Source of the DNA: JACZST01 sp036985755
GTDB lineage: Bacteria; Actinomycetota; Acidimicrobiia; Spongiisociales; UBA5794
Assembly: GCA_036985755.1 (NCBI GenBank)
Contig: BTQG01000084.1
Location: 1-10,292 of the forward strand
Direction: 5' to 3'
DNA length: 10,292 nucleotides
Positions 1 to 5,584 of this stretch are shown in pieces (position 1 is the stretch's first letter; each line of letters opens with the position of its first letter). The notes under the pieces were generated by a model that saw nothing but the letters and a program-made list of their open reading frames with translations, had not been told where the DNA came from and did not search any database. The translations under genes and the position numbers were made by a program.

Positions 1-1323
1 ACTCGCTGGTACAACATCGTGCCCGACCTACCGGAGGCGCCGCCCCCGGTGCTGCATCCGGGCACCCACGAGCCGGTGGGTCCCGACGACCTGGCCCCGT
101 TGTTCCCGATGGAACTCATTCTCCAGGAGGTCAGCGAGGAGTCGTATATCGACATACCCCAGGACGTGTTGGACGTCTACAGACTGTGGCGTCCTTCACC
201 GCTGTATCGAGCGCACCGGTTGGAGAAGCTGCTCGATACCCCTGCGAAGATCTTCTACAAATACGAGGGCGTCAGCCCTGCCGGGTCCCACAAACCGAAC
301 ACGGCAGTCCCCCAGGCTTATTACAACGCCCAACAGGGTGTTCGCAAACTGACCACCGAGACCGGTGCCGGCCAGTGGGGCTCCGCCCTTGCGTTCGCTT
401 GTTCTCAGTACGGCCTCGAGTGTGAGGTGTGGCAGGTGCGGGCGTCGTACGATGCGAAGCCGGCTCGCAGGACCATGATGGAGGTATGGGGCGCAACCGT
501 GCACCCAAGTCCCTCGGAGGTCACGGAAGCCGGCCGCCAGATTCTCGCTGAAGAACCAAAGTCGCCCGGCAGCCTCGGGATTGCGATCTCGGAGGCCATC
601 GAGGCCGCGGTACAGGACGAGGACATCAAGTACTCCCTCGGATCCGTGCTCAACCACGTGCTCATGCACCAAACGATCATTGGAGAGGAGGCTCTTCTCC
701 AGTTCGAGAAGATCGGAGAGACTCCCGATCTCATCGTCGGCTGCACCGGCGGCGGATCGAACTTCGGCGGGCTCTCGTTTCCATTCCTTCGAGAGAAGTT
801 GGCGGGAAACATGAATCCGACGATCCGCTGCGTCGAACCGGCGGCGTGCCCGTCGTTGACCCAGGGTGAGTACCGCTACGACTTTGGCGACACGATCGGC
901 ATGGCGCCCCTGCTGAAGATGTACACGCTGGGACACGACTTCGTCCCGGACCCGATCCATGCCGGCGGTCTTCGCTACCACGGCATGTCACCGCTGGTGT
1001 CCCATATCTATAACCTGGGCCTGGTTGAGGCCGAGGCGATTCACCAGACTGAGTGTTTCGACGCTGCGGTGCAGTTTGCTCGCAGCGAAGGCATCCTTCC
1101 TGCTCCGGAACCGACACACGCGCTCGCCGCCATGATTCGCGAGGCGAACCGATGCAAGGAGACCGGTGAGGAGAAGGTGATTCTCACTGCGCTATGCGGG
1201 CACGGACACTTCGACATGAAGTCGTATGAGACCTACCTTGCCGGTGACCTCGTCGACTACGAGTACCCGAAGGAGAAGGTCGCCGCAGCCATGGAGCGCG
1301 TTCCTGTGATTGCCGGGTCGTAA
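1..1323 (+). CDS. trpB2: TrpB2-type tryptophan synthase beta chain (5' end outside window)
   Basis: PLP enzyme that joins indole to L-serine to form tryptophan. The reading frame is open from base 1. The GTG at 19 is unlikely to be the start, because the upstream codons read TRWYNI and run into VPDLPE, matching the WYNI-x-x-DLP signature near the N-terminus of TrpB2 proteins. Only a few residues should be missing. Counting from the GTG, the PLP lysine is K92 in SPAGSHKPN (bases 292-294), ETGAGQWG holds the catalytic glutamate with the Trp typical of TrpB2, and GCTGGGSNFGG is the phosphate-binding glycine loop. About 440 residues are present, which suits TrpB2 rather than the ~400-residue TrpB1. 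No trpA is adjacent on the visible side. TrpB2 often works without TrpA and is thought to salvage free indole. The family call is firm; the standalone role is inferred. The gene is convergent with hspR. Confidence 0.95.
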   Translation, partial: TRWYNIVPDLPEAPPPVLHPGTHEPVGPDDLAPLFPMELILQEVSEESYIDIPQDVLDVYRLWRPSPLYRAHRLEKLLDTPAKIFYKYEGVSPAGSHKPNTAVPQAYYNAQQGVRKLTTETGAGQWGSALAFACSQYGLECEVWQVRASYDAKPARRTMMEVWGATVHPSPSEVTEAGRQILAEEPKSPGSLGIAISEAIEAAVQDEDIKYSLGSVLNHVLMHQTIIGEEALLQFEKIGETPDLIVGCTGGGSNFGGLSFPFLREKLAGNMNPTIRCVEPAACPSLTQGEYRYDFGDTIGMAPLLKMYTLGHDFVPDPIHAGGLRYHGMSPLVSHIYNLGLVEAEAIHQTECFDAAVQFARSEGILPAPEPTHALAAMIREANRCKETGEEKVILTALCGHGHFDMKSYETYLAGDLVDYEYPKEKVAAAMERVPVIAGS

Positions 1324-1387
1324 CCCGGTCACCGGTCTGGTAACCCGGGCCGGCGACTCGGTAACTGGGATCCGGGACCTGGGAACT
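1319..1387. repeat. Degenerate heptanucleotide tandem array between convergent genes
   Basis: The gap between the trpB2 and hspR stop codons divides almost completely into 7-mers related to GGGAACT. Read left to right they are CGTAACC, CGGTCAC, a 6-mer CGGTCT, GGTAACC, CGGGCCG, GCGACTC, GGTAACT, GGGATCC, GGGACCT and GGGAACT. A higher-order ~21-bp period is visible as (G)TAAC at 1320, 1340 and 1361 and GGAAC at 1382. The array contributes bases to both stop codons. One member, GCGACTC, is identical to the unit found in grpE at 3268-3295. No clear rho-independent terminator is present; the best fold is an imperfect CCCGG/CCGGG hairpin at 1324-1349. Confidence 0.7.
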
Positions 1388-1761
1388 CAATCCCGCGGTA
1401 CATCGGGCAGGAACCGACGCCGCACCCCGACCTCGATCACCTTGGCTTCGACGTTCCCGCCGGCCTGGGCATTCTCGATGATGCGACGCAACCGCCGGAC
1501 CTGGTAGCGGAGCCGGTCGTTGTCGTTGCGCAACGAGAGGATCCGTCGCACTCCCTCCAGATTGACCCCGACCCTGGTGAGCTCCTGGATGGTGGCCAGC
1601 CGCTCCAGATCGGCGTCGGAATAGCGCCGCGTGCCGCCGGGGGTCCGGAAGGGCTCGATGAGACCCCTTCGTTCGTAGATGCGCAGCGTCTGGGGGTGCA
1701 TGCCGGAGAGCTCTGCGGCGACCGAGATGATGTAGACGGCGGTTTCGTCGGGCTGGGCCAT
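1387..1761 (-). CDS. hspR: HspR, MerR-family heat-shock repressor
   Basis: Transcriptional repressor of the dnaK operon. In characterised actinobacteria HspR binds HAIR inverted repeats with DnaK as corepressor. The 124-residue protein begins with a MerR-type winged helix-turn-helix: YIISVAAELSGMHPQTLRIYE at about residues 10-30, then the wing with TPGGTRRYSDADLERL at about 40-55, which closely matches HspR. Residues 59-80 keep the TRVGVNLEGVRRIL stretch typical of HspR, followed by a coiled-coil at about 80-98 and a short basic tail (GVRRRFLPD). No metal- or drug-binding domain is attached. The ATG lies 2 bp beyond the dnaJ stop, so it is the last gene of the operon. A matching operator sits upstream of dnaK, giving autoregulation. 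The length is near the short end of the family. Confidence 0.96.
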   Translation of the reverse strand: MAQPDETAVYIISVAAELSGMHPQTLRIYERRGLIEPFRTPGGTRRYSDADLERLATIQELTRVGVNLEGVRRILSLRNDNDRLRYQVRRLRRIIENAQAGGNVEAKVIEVGVRRRFLPDVPRD

Positions 1762-1763
1762 CG

Positions 1764-2681
1764 TTACACCCCCAGGTGCGCTCGCGGGTTTTCCGCTTGC
1801 GATTCGTCCCGCAGTGCCTCGAGCAGACTGCGTTGCTCGTCGGTGAGCTCGGTCGGGACGGCTACCTCGACGGTGACGAGCAGATCGCCGGATCCGTTCG
1901 CCGTTTCCACACCCTTGCCCGACAGACGCATCGTCTTGCCGCTCTGGGTCCCTGCGGGGACCCGGATCTTCGTGGATCCGTTGAGGGTGGGAACCTCGAT
2001 CACCGAGCCAAGGGCCGCCTCGGCGAACGTGACCGGGACCGTGATCGCAAGGTTCTTCTTATCCGGTCTGGCGAAGATCGGATGCTCGGCGACGTGGACG
2101 CGTACGAAGGTATCGCCGTTGGGGCCGCCGTTGGCTCCCGGCCCGCCTCTTCCTCGCAGTCGAATCCTGGTCCCGTCGGCGATTCCCTGTGGGATCTTCA
2201 CCTTGACCCGGTTGCCATTGATCGTCAGAGTCTTGGTGTCTCCCGACAGCGCATCGTGGAAGGTCAAGCTCAGGTCGGCCTCGTAGTCCTGGCCGGGCAT
2301 CGGCACCTGCTGCCGGCGCGGGCCGCGGCCGAATACGTCACCGAACCCGCCGAGCAGATCCTCGAGGCCCCCGCTGCCAGCACCACCGCTGCGAAAGAGA
2401 TCCTCGTAGCGGACGTATTGCTGGCCACCGCCCGTATCGCCGACGAAGTACCCCATCTCGCGGACGTGGTCGTATTCCTTGCGCTGATCCAGGTCCGACA
2501 GGGTGTCGTATGCCTCGTTGACTTCCTTGAACTTGGTCTCGGCCGAGGCGTCGTCCGGGTTGCTATCGGGATGCAGCTTTCTGGCGAGCTTGCGAAACGC
2601 CTTCTTGATCTCTTTCTGCGAGGCATCTTTGGCTACGCCGAGGGTGGAGTAGTAGTCCTTGTCCACCCACTCCTTACGCAT
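1764..2681 (-). CDS. dnaJ: DnaJ-type J-domain cochaperone lacking the zinc finger
   Basis: Hsp40 cochaperone that delivers unfolded clients to DnaK and stimulates its ATPase through the J-domain. The 305-residue protein has a J-domain at about 9-73 with the HPD motif at 37-39, a short Gly/Phe-rich linker at about 79-120 (GGFGDVFGRG), and two C-terminal beta-sandwich client-binding domains at about 130-205 and 207-275 (the KIPQGIADGTRIRLRGRGGPG stretch is typical). The four CXXCXGXG zinc-binding repeats of classical DnaJ are absent and the protein contains no cysteine at all, so it is a class B (CbpA/DnaJ2-like) protein. The N-terminus MRKEWVDKDYY resembles actinobacterial operon-borne DnaJ. 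The ATG overlaps the end of grpE by 8 bp, suggesting translational coupling. A classical DnaJ may be encoded elsewhere. Confidence 0.93.
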   Translation of the reverse strand: MRKEWVDKDYYSTLGVAKDASQKEIKKAFRKLARKLHPDSNPDDASAETKFKEVNEAYDTLSDLDQRKEYDHVREMGYFVGDTGGGQQYVRYEDLFRSGGAGSGGLEDLLGGFGDVFGRGPRRQQVPMPGQDYEADLSLTFHDALSGDTKTLTINGNRVKVKIPQGIADGTRIRLRGRGGPGANGGPNGDTFVRVHVAEHPIFARPDKKNLAITVPVTFAEAALGSVIEVPTLNGSTKIRVPAGTQSGKTMRLSGKGVETANGSGDLLVTVEVAVPTELTDEQRSLLEALRDESQAENPRAHLGV

Positions 2682-3312
2682 GGTCCACCGTCACCAGGCT
2701 TGGCCGGATCACCCTGCCCTGCATCGTGTACCCGCGGCGCAGCTCCGAATCGACAACAAGCTCACCATCACCCGCTTGTGCGCCGGAGACCGCCTCATGC
2801 ACCTTGGGGTCGAAGCGCCGGCCGAGGGCGGGGATCGGTTCGAGCCCGTCGCGTGCCAACGTCTCGAGCAGGTGATCCCTGATCGAGCGCATGCCATCGA
2901 GGATCTTCTCTTCGGATTCCGTCGCTGCTTCGGCTGCCAGGGCGGCATCGAAGGCATCGAGCGTCGGCAACAGGCTCTCGATGACGCGCTGCGAGGCGCG
3001 TTCCACGTTCTGTGCCTGATCCCGATCGACGCGACGGCGGTAGTTATCGAATTCGGCTGCCAGTCGCTGCAGCGTCTCCAGCGTGTCTCCGGCCTCCATT
3101 CGGGCTTCGGCGAGCTCCTCGAGCAACAGCGCCTCGGCGGCGGCAGGGTCGCCGGGCAGCTCGACTCCCTGCTCGCGCCCATCCCCCTCCGGTAGGTCGG
3201 TGCCGTCCGATCCGGGGCGGCTCTCCTCCCCCGCTGTAGGGGAGGAGAAACCCTCGTCTTCGGGCGCGCGACTCGCGACTGGCGACTCGCGACCGTCCTC
3301 AGGCCTCGTCAT
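2674..3312 (-). CDS. grpE: GrpE nucleotide exchange factor
   Basis: Dimeric nucleotide exchange factor that releases ADP from DnaK. I chose the ATG at 3312, which overlaps the dnaK stop by 14 bp; upstream in-frame ATGs lie deep in dnaK and encode no GrpE-like sequence. The 212-residue product has an acidic, probably disordered N-terminus (1-55), a long helical coiled-coil at about 57-130 containing RLAAEFDNYRRRVDRD, and the C-terminal beta-wing at about 155-207 with FDPKVHEAVS and the GRVIRPSLVTV ending of GrpE. Residues 6-15 are encoded by a heptamer repeat and residues 22-31 by a perfect DNA hairpin, so this segment looks repeat-derived rather than conserved. Its position between dnaK and dnaJ is standard. 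Confidence 0.95.
   Translation of the reverse strand: MTRPEDGRESPVASRAPEDEGFSSPTAGEESRPGSDGTDLPEGDGREQGVELPGDPAAAEALLLEELAEARMEAGDTLETLQRLAAEFDNYRRRVDRDQAQNVERASQRVIESLLPTLDAFDAALAAEAATESEEKILDGMRSIRDHLLETLARDGLEPIPALGRRFDPKVHEAVSGAQAGDGELVVDSELRRGYTMQGRVIRPSLVTVDHA
3222..3248. repeat. Perfect 10-bp inverted repeat inside grpE
   Basis: TCTCCTCCCC (3222-3231) and GGGGAGGAGA (3239-3248) are exact reverse complements around a 7-nt loop, CGCTGTA. The arm-loop junction CCCCCGCT also occurs in the first intergenic repeat unit (5455-5461), and CCCCGCT in the second (5554-5560). The element lies in the coding sequence for GrpE residues 22-31, in the disordered N-terminus. Confidence 0.7.
3268..3295. 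repeat. Four-copy 7-bp tandem repeat inside grpE
   Basis: Four adjacent heptamers are visible: GCGACTC, GCGACTG, GCGACTC and GCGACCG. They form two 14-bp copies with one difference. As 7 is not a multiple of 3, the encoded peptide (GrpE residues 6-15) is not itself repetitive, which points to a DNA-level repeat. The unit matches a member of the array at 1319-1387. Confidence 0.75.
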
Positions 3313-5140
3313 CGTCCTCGACCACCTCGGCCTCGACAACATCGTCCGTCTCGGTGCTCGAATCATCGGCGCCGGCCTCTGTCGGCTCAGGTGCGGTTTG
3401 TGATGCCTCGTAGATCTTCTGGCCGAGCACCTGGGCGCCGGTCATGAGATCGTCGGTCGCGCTGTTGAGCGTGGCCGCGCTCGCCGACTCGTCGTCGAGC
3501 ATGCCGCGTACCGTGTTCACCTTGTCATCGAGTTCCTTGCGCTCATCGTCGCTCAGTTTGTCTCCGTGCTCCTTGAGCTGGTCCTCGATTTGATAAGCGG
3601 CGTGGTCCGCTTTGTTTCTGGCCTCGGCGGCCTCCTTGAGCTCGGCGTCTTCCTTGGCGTGCGCTTCGGCGTCCTTGATCATCTGCTCGATGTCCTCATC
3701 GGACAGCGCAGTGCCGCCGGTGATCGTGACCTGCTGGGTCTTTCCCGTTCCCAGGTCCTTTGCGGACACGGAAACGATGCCGTTGGCGTCGATGTCGAAG
3801 GTCACTTCGACCTGGGGCACGCCTCGCCGTGCCGGGGCGATTCCCGGCAGCTTGAACTGGCCGAGACTCTTGTTGTCTGTGGCCATCGGTCGCTCGCCTT
3901 GAAGCACGTGGATCTCCACCTCGGGCTGGTTGTCTGCTGCGGTGGTGAAGATCTCGCTGCGACGGGTTGGGATCGTCGTGTTGCGCTCGATCATCTTGGT
4001 GGCGACACCGCCTTCGGTCTCAACGCCGAGCGTCAGCGGGGTCACATCGAGCAGCAGGATTCCGGTCACGTCACCGGTGAGCACGCCTGCCTGGAGGGCG
4101 GCGCCGTCGGCGACGACCTCGTCGGGGTTGACACCCTGGTGGGGGTCCTTGCCTGCCAGCTCCTTGACCAGAGCCTGCACGGAAGGCATTCGCGTGGTGC
4201 CGCCGACGAGGATCACGTGGTCGATCTCGTCCAGCTTCACCCCGGCGTCCTTGAGGGCTTCCTGGAACGGTTCCCGAGTCCTCTCGACGAGATCCTTGGT
4301 CATCTGGTCGAACTCCGAACGTTTCAGCGTCTGCAGGAGATGAATCGGGCCTTCGTTGGTGGCAGTGATGAACGGCAGGTTGATCTCTGTCTCTTGAACC
4401 GAAGACAACTCGATCTTTGCCTTCTCCGCCGTCTCCTTGAGGCGCGTCATCGCCATCGGGTCGGTGGATAGGTCGACACCGTGATCGTTCTTGAAACCGG
4501 TCACGAGCCAGTCGATGATCCGCTCATCCCAGTCGTCTCCTCCGAGACTCATGTCACCGTGGGTCGACTTGACCTCGAAGACGCCCTCACCGATCTCGAG
4601 GATAGAGACGTCGAACGTGCCACCCCCGAGGTCGAAGACGAGGATCAGGTGGTCGTCCTGCCCGCTGTCGAGTCCGTACGCCAGCGCGGCGGCGGTCGGC
4701 TCGTTGACGATGCGCAGCACCTCGAGGCCGGCGATCTGACCGGCTTCTTTGGTGGCCTGTCGCTGGGCGTCGCCGAAATACGCAGGGACCGTGATCACAG
4801 CCTCCTTGATGTCCTCACCGAGATACGCCTCAGCGTCGCGCTTGAGCTTCTGCAGGATCCGCGCTGAGATCTCCTGGGAGTTGTATGACTTGCCATCGAC
4901 GTCGATGGACCAGTCGGACCCCATGTGCCGTTTCACCGACCGGACGGTGCGGTCGGGGTTGGTGATGGACTGGCGCTTGGCCTGATCGCCGACCAGCACC
5001 TCGCCGTTCTTGGCGAAGGCAACGACCGAAGGGGTTGTTCGGTGCCCTTCTGCATTGCTGATGATCTTGGGCTCCCCACCTTCGAGGATCGAGATCACCG
5101 AGTTGGTGGTTCCGAGGTCGATTCCTACCGCACGTGCCAT
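3299..5140 (-). CDS. dnaK: DnaK (Hsp70) molecular chaperone
   Basis: ATP-dependent cytosolic chaperone for folding of new and stress-damaged proteins, and the likely corepressor of HspR. All Hsp70 signatures are present: the GIDLGTTNS phosphate loop (6-14), VFDLGGGTFDVSIL (168-181), the adenosine-binding HVILVGGTTRMPSVQ (308-322), and the hydrophobic interdomain linker ILLLDV (361-366). The peptide-binding beta domain spans about 367-475 and the helical lid about 480-580, ending in an acidic tail EVVEDDDEA. The 613-residue length fits actinobacterial DnaK. The residue aligned with E. coli Thr199 is Met197 (GDMSLGG), where Gram-positive proteins usually have Asn; this is my alignment from memory. 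The ATG is supported by AGGGAG at 5149-5154, 8 nt upstream. First gene of the operon. Confidence 0.98.
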   Translation of the reverse strand: MARAVGIDLGTTNSVISILEGGEPKIISNAEGHRTTPSVVAFAKNGEVLVGDQAKRQSITNPDRTVRSVKRHMGSDWSIDVDGKSYNSQEISARILQKLKRDAEAYLGEDIKEAVITVPAYFGDAQRQATKEAGQIAGLEVLRIVNEPTAAALAYGLDSGQDDHLILVFDLGGGTFDVSILEIGEGVFEVKSTHGDMSLGGDDWDERIIDWLVTGFKNDHGVDLSTDPMAMTRLKETAEKAKIELSSVQETEINLPFITATNEGPIHLLQTLKRSEFDQMTKDLVERTREPFQEALKDAGVKLDEIDHVILVGGTTRMPSVQALVKELAGKDPHQGVNPDEVVADGAALQAGVLTGDVTGILLLDVTPLTLGVETEGGVATKMIERNTTIPTRRSEIFTTAADNQPEVEIHVLQGERPMATDNKSLGQFKLPGIAPARRGVPQVEVTFDIDANGIVSVSAKDLGTGKTQQVTITGGTALSDEDIEQMIKDAEAHAKEDAELKEAAEARNKADHAAYQIEDQLKEHGDKLSDDERKELDDKVNTVRGMLDDESASAATLNSATDDLMTGAQVLGQKIYEASQTAPEPTEAGADDSSTETDDVVEAEVVEDDDEA

Positions 5141-5148
5141 ATGTTCAA

Positions 5149-5154
5149 CTCCCT
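5149..5154 (-). promoter_or_regulatory. Ribosome binding site of dnaK
   Basis: AGGGAG on the minus strand lies 8 nt before the ATG at 5140 and supports that start. It follows a short U-rich/A-rich inverted repeat (TTTTT at 5156-5160, AAAAA at 5167-5171) in the roughly 55-nt leader. Confidence 0.7.
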
Positions 5155-5202
5155 GTTTTTCAGTCCAAAAATGGCTATTTCCGACGAGCTTAGTGGTCTC
5201 GT

Positions 5203-5231
5203 AGGGTATAACTTGAGTCTACTTGTATCAA
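5203..5231 (-). promoter_or_regulatory. Promoter of the dnaK-grpE-dnaJ-hspR operon
   Basis: On the minus strand, TTGATA (5231-5226) and TACCCT (5208-5203) are separated by exactly 17 nt. They match the -35 TTGACA and the actinobacterial -10 TANNNT well. Transcription should start near 5196 and leave a leader of about 55 nt. The whole -35 and most of the spacer lie under the HspR operator. Confidence 0.65.
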
Positions 5232-5232
5232 T
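5212..5232 (-). promoter_or_regulatory. HspR operator (HAIR inverted repeat)
   Basis: The HAIR consensus is CTTGAGT-N7-ACTCAAG. The minus strand reads ATTGATA, then 7 nt, then ACTCAAG: one arm perfect, the other 4 of 7, with exact spacing (11 of 14 overall). Because it covers the -35 box and spacer of the operon promoter, HspR binding should block RNA polymerase. The presence of hspR as the last gene of the same operon supports the assignment. Confidence 0.8.
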
Positions 5233-5247
5233 TCCGAGAATTTTCGC

Positions 5248-5268
5248 CCTCCCACACCGTGGGGGAGG
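5248..5268. repeat. C/G-rich hairpin, REP-like
   Basis: CCTCCCACAC (5248-5257) faces GTGGGGGAGG (5259-5268). They pair as 6 bp, one A-G opposition, then 3 bp of which the innermost cannot all form because only one base separates the arms. It is followed by GCGCGAGCAGGCGAAG. The palindrome style resembles the other elements of this region, but the sequence is not a copy of them. Confidence 0.5.
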
Positions 5269-5294
5269 CGCGAGCAGGCGAAGTTTGTGATGAT

Positions 5295-5348
5295 GGTTCT
5301 TTGATCGAGTCCCTGTTCGCTCGCAAGTGTTGTCTCGATCTAAGAACC
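5295..5348. repeat. 15-bp inverted repeat with 24-nt loop
   Basis: GGTTCTTTGATCGAG (5295-5309) and CTCGATCTAAGAACC (5334-5348) are reverse complements at 14 of 15 positions, with a single T-T opposition in the middle. One more T-A pair (5294/5349) extends it. The loop spans 5310-5333. It matches neither the HspR operator nor CIRCE. It could be a transcribed stem-loop, a regulator site, or part of a small mobile repeat. Confidence 0.7.
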
Positions 5349-5355
5349 AGCACAG

Positions 5356-5424
5356 GAGGGGGCTCTGGAAGCTCGCCGGTGGTTTTGAGCTCAGCCGCGA
5401 CAAGCAAGCCCCCAGAACCCCCTC
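5356..5424. repeat. Inverted copy of the repeat-unit head
   Basis: GAGGGGGCTCTGG (5356-5368) is the reverse complement of CCAGAACCCCCTC (5412-5424) except for one central mismatch. The right arm is the C-rich head of the first ~100-bp unit, so the left arm is a third, inverted copy of that head. An alternative perfect 7-bp pairing, GGGGGCT (5358-5364) with AGCCCCC (5407-5413), competes with it. Confidence 0.6.
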
Positions 5425-5484
5425 TGCGCTACGGCTAACGCCGCAGCGCGTCTCCCCCGCTACGCGGTGGAGACGAAGACGTCG
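5385..5484. repeat. Structured ~100-bp repeat, unit 1
   Basis: Unit 1 starts at TTGAGCTCA (5385-5393), has the head CCCCCAGA (5409-5416), and ends around GAGACGAAGA (5470-5479). Hairpin a: GCGCT (5426-5430) with AGCGC (5445-5449), an A-C mismatch, CGGC (5432-5435) with GCCG (5440-5443), loop TAAC. Hairpin b: GTCTCC (5450-5455) with GGAGAC (5469-5474), a C-T mismatch, CCGC (5457-5460) with GCGG (5464-5467), loop TAC. The landmarks recur in unit 2 at offsets of 99-102 bp. Confidence 0.75.
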
Positions 5485-5486
5485 AA

Positions 5487-5584
5487 TTGAGCTCATGCGA
5501 GCACTCTTTCCCCCAGACCCCCCTCTGCGTCGTTGCTCCGCAACAACGCGTCTCCCCGCTTCTCGGGAGAGACGAAGAAGCCGA
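5487..5584. repeat. Structured ~100-bp repeat, unit 2
   Basis: Unit 2 starts at TTGAGCTCA (5487-5495), has the head CCCCCAGA (5510-5517), and ends around GAGACGAAGA (5569-5578). Hairpin a: GCGT (5527-5530) with ACGC (5546-5549), a C-A mismatch, GTTGC (5532-5536) with GCAAC (5540-5544), loop TCC. Hairpin b: GTCTC (5550-5554) with GAGAC (5569-5573), then a mismatch and a weak inner stem. The inner stem sequence of hairpin a differs from unit 1 while remaining paired. Confidence 0.75.

Noticed and set aside
19..21. GTG at 19 as the start codon of the tryptophan synthase gene
   Set aside because: The frame stays open to base 1 and the upstream codons read TRWYNI, part of the conserved TrpB2 N-terminus, so the true start lies before the window.
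1324..1349. Rho-independent terminator between trpB2 and hspR
   Set aside because: Only a 5-bp CCCGG/CCGGG stem with a large internal mismatch forms and no T-tract follows on either strand; the heptamer array explains the sequence better.
1776..2882. 368-residue plus-strand open frame opposite dnaJ/grpE
   Set aside because: It is antisense to genes with clear domain content and shows no recognisable family; typical high-GC shadow frame.
3313..3366. Upstream ATGs of the grpE frame
   Set aside because: They lie well within dnaK and encode a basic segment unlike GrpE; the ATG at 3312, overlapping the dnaK stop, fits the operon.
5295..5348. CIRCE (HrcA) operator
   Set aside because: CIRCE is TTAGCACTC-N9-GAGTGCTAA; neither arm sequence nor the 24-nt spacing matches.
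5426..5475. Integron attC-like recombination site or CRISPR repeats
   Set aside because: There is no RYYYAAC/GTTRRRY core pair, no integrase gene, and only two tandem units with no spacer-repeat alternation.
5125..5496. 123-residue minus-strand open frame over the repeat region
   Set aside because: It crosses the dnaK promoter, operator and several palindromes and has no protein-like pattern.
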